DNA of 33,216 nt. Source: a bacterium. Lineage in GTDB: Bacteria > Moduliflexota > Moduliflexia > Moduliflexales > JAUQPW01. Location: the NCBI GenBank assembly GCA_030550175.1, contig JAUQPW010000061.1, positions 1 through 33,216 of the forward strand, given 5' to 3'. The notes below the pieces were generated by a model. It worked only from the letters and a program-made list of their open reading frames with translations, ran no database searches and was not told the origin of the DNA. The translations under genes and the position numbers were made by a program. Below are positions 32,819-33,216 of this stretch, in pieces; the first letter of the stretch is position 1, and every line of letters starts with the position of its first letter.

Positions 32819-33216
32819 CTAGGTCTTCACGTCGTAATCTTCCGTTTGTTGTTGCAGGGAGGATAGAAAGTAAGTGAGACATTGGAGTTCTGCGGTCATG
32901 TCTATATGCCGGACTTTGACAGATCGAGGAAGGAAGAGTTGGACCGGAACAAAGTTGAGGATGGCTCGGATTCCGGCACCGGCCATGTTTTTAGCTATTT
33001 CTTGAGCTCTCTCTTCAGGAACGGTTAAAATACCGATTTGGACACCTTGAGTTTTAATAACTTCTTCCATCTCAGTGATATGGTAAAGTGGAACGGCCGG
33101 TTCTTGGTCTTTCAAAGTACGCTGGTACTCGGATCCCTTGGTATCGATATCGATGGCGGCTACAATTTTAAAACCGTGACTTTTAAACCCTTCATAGCGA
33201 AGGATTGCAGATCCTA
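32819..33216 (-). CDS. rex: Redox-sensing transcriptional repressor Rex, C-terminal part
   Basis: The gene enters from the right edge; the codon at 33214-33212 is the first complete one, and the TAG is at 32819-32821. The visible 132 residues are the NADH-binding Rossmann domain and the tail of Rex: GSAILRYEGFKSHGFKIVAAIDID, then GILTVPEERAQEIAKNMAGAGIRAILNFVPVQL, and VRHIDMTAELQCLTYFL. Rex senses the NADH/NAD+ ratio and represses fermentation and respiration genes. The N-terminal winged helix and the final part of the nucleotide loop start lie outside the window. The region from 32598 to 32818 after it shows no gene. Confidence 0.93.
   Translation of the reverse strand, partial: GSAILRYEGFKSHGFKIVAAIDIDTKGSEYQRTLKDQEPAVPLYHITEMEEVIKTQGVQIGILTVPEERAQEIAKNMAGAGIRAILNFVPVQLFLPRSVKVRHIDMTAELQCLTYFLSSLQQQTEDYDVKT

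Noticed and set aside
1..33216. CRISPR arrays, tRNA or rRNA genes, and complete insertion sequences
   Set aside because: I saw no evenly spaced direct repeats, no tRNA cloverleaf and no transposase frame. The short palindromes are better explained as REP or MITE-like elements.

Overview
The window reads as a chromosomal segment from a bacterium of moderate GC content. It contains a Rex-family redox repressor, NfuA, an RtcB-archease pair, cyclic-di-GMP signalling proteins, an envelope glycosylation cluster and one apparent selenoprotein. I cannot assign a phylum from sequence reading alone. Short palindromic repeats in many intergenic gaps suggest a genome rich in REP or MITE-like elements. 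I saw no tRNA, rRNA, CRISPR array, phage module or intact transposase.

Layout. 1-148: the last codons of an EAL-domain protein. 259-957 (-): class I glutamine amidotransferase. 1276-3435 (+): radical SAM/SPASM enzyme with a C-terminal beta-sandwich domain. 3730-4314 (-): glycine-zipper lipoprotein. 4710-12548 (-): three-gene glycosylation cluster (methyltransferase-GT4 fusion, PA14-YfhO membrane protein, GT-C-like membrane protein). 12763-13158 (-): small exported repeat protein. 13297-15287 (+): RtcB RNA ligase and archease. 15458-16492 (+): DoeB/AstE-like zinc deacylase. 16701-18785 (-): REC-LOV-GGDEF-EAL protein. 19013-21010 (-): YjhG-type sugar-acid dehydratase. 21350-21931 (+): NfuA. 22032-23480 (+): B12-binding radical SAM protein whose reading frame continues through a UGA to give a C-U-A-E-P tail. 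23532-24319 (-): decayed Cache-cyclase gene. 24604-25866 (-): ATP-grasp ligase. 26271-26576 (-): small exported protein. 26875-31129 (+): Pnkp-like kinase-phosphatase, GNAT acetyltransferase and membrane metallopeptidase with TPRs. 31283-31795 (-): DUF985 cupin. 32178-32597 (-): YjbQ family. 32819-33216 (-): Rex, truncated by the window edge.

Two RNA-repair activities lie in the window: RtcB with its activator archease, and a Pnkp-type kinase-phosphatase that lacks the usual ligase domain. The glycosylation genes appear to form one transcription unit, and the two larger proteins share a related C-terminal beta-rich domain. The strongest single observation is the CUAEP-tail radical SAM protein: after the TGC-TGA pair the frame stays open for 11 more codons and carries a SECIS-like hairpin about 20 nt after the UGA. 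That implies selenocysteine insertion in this organism.
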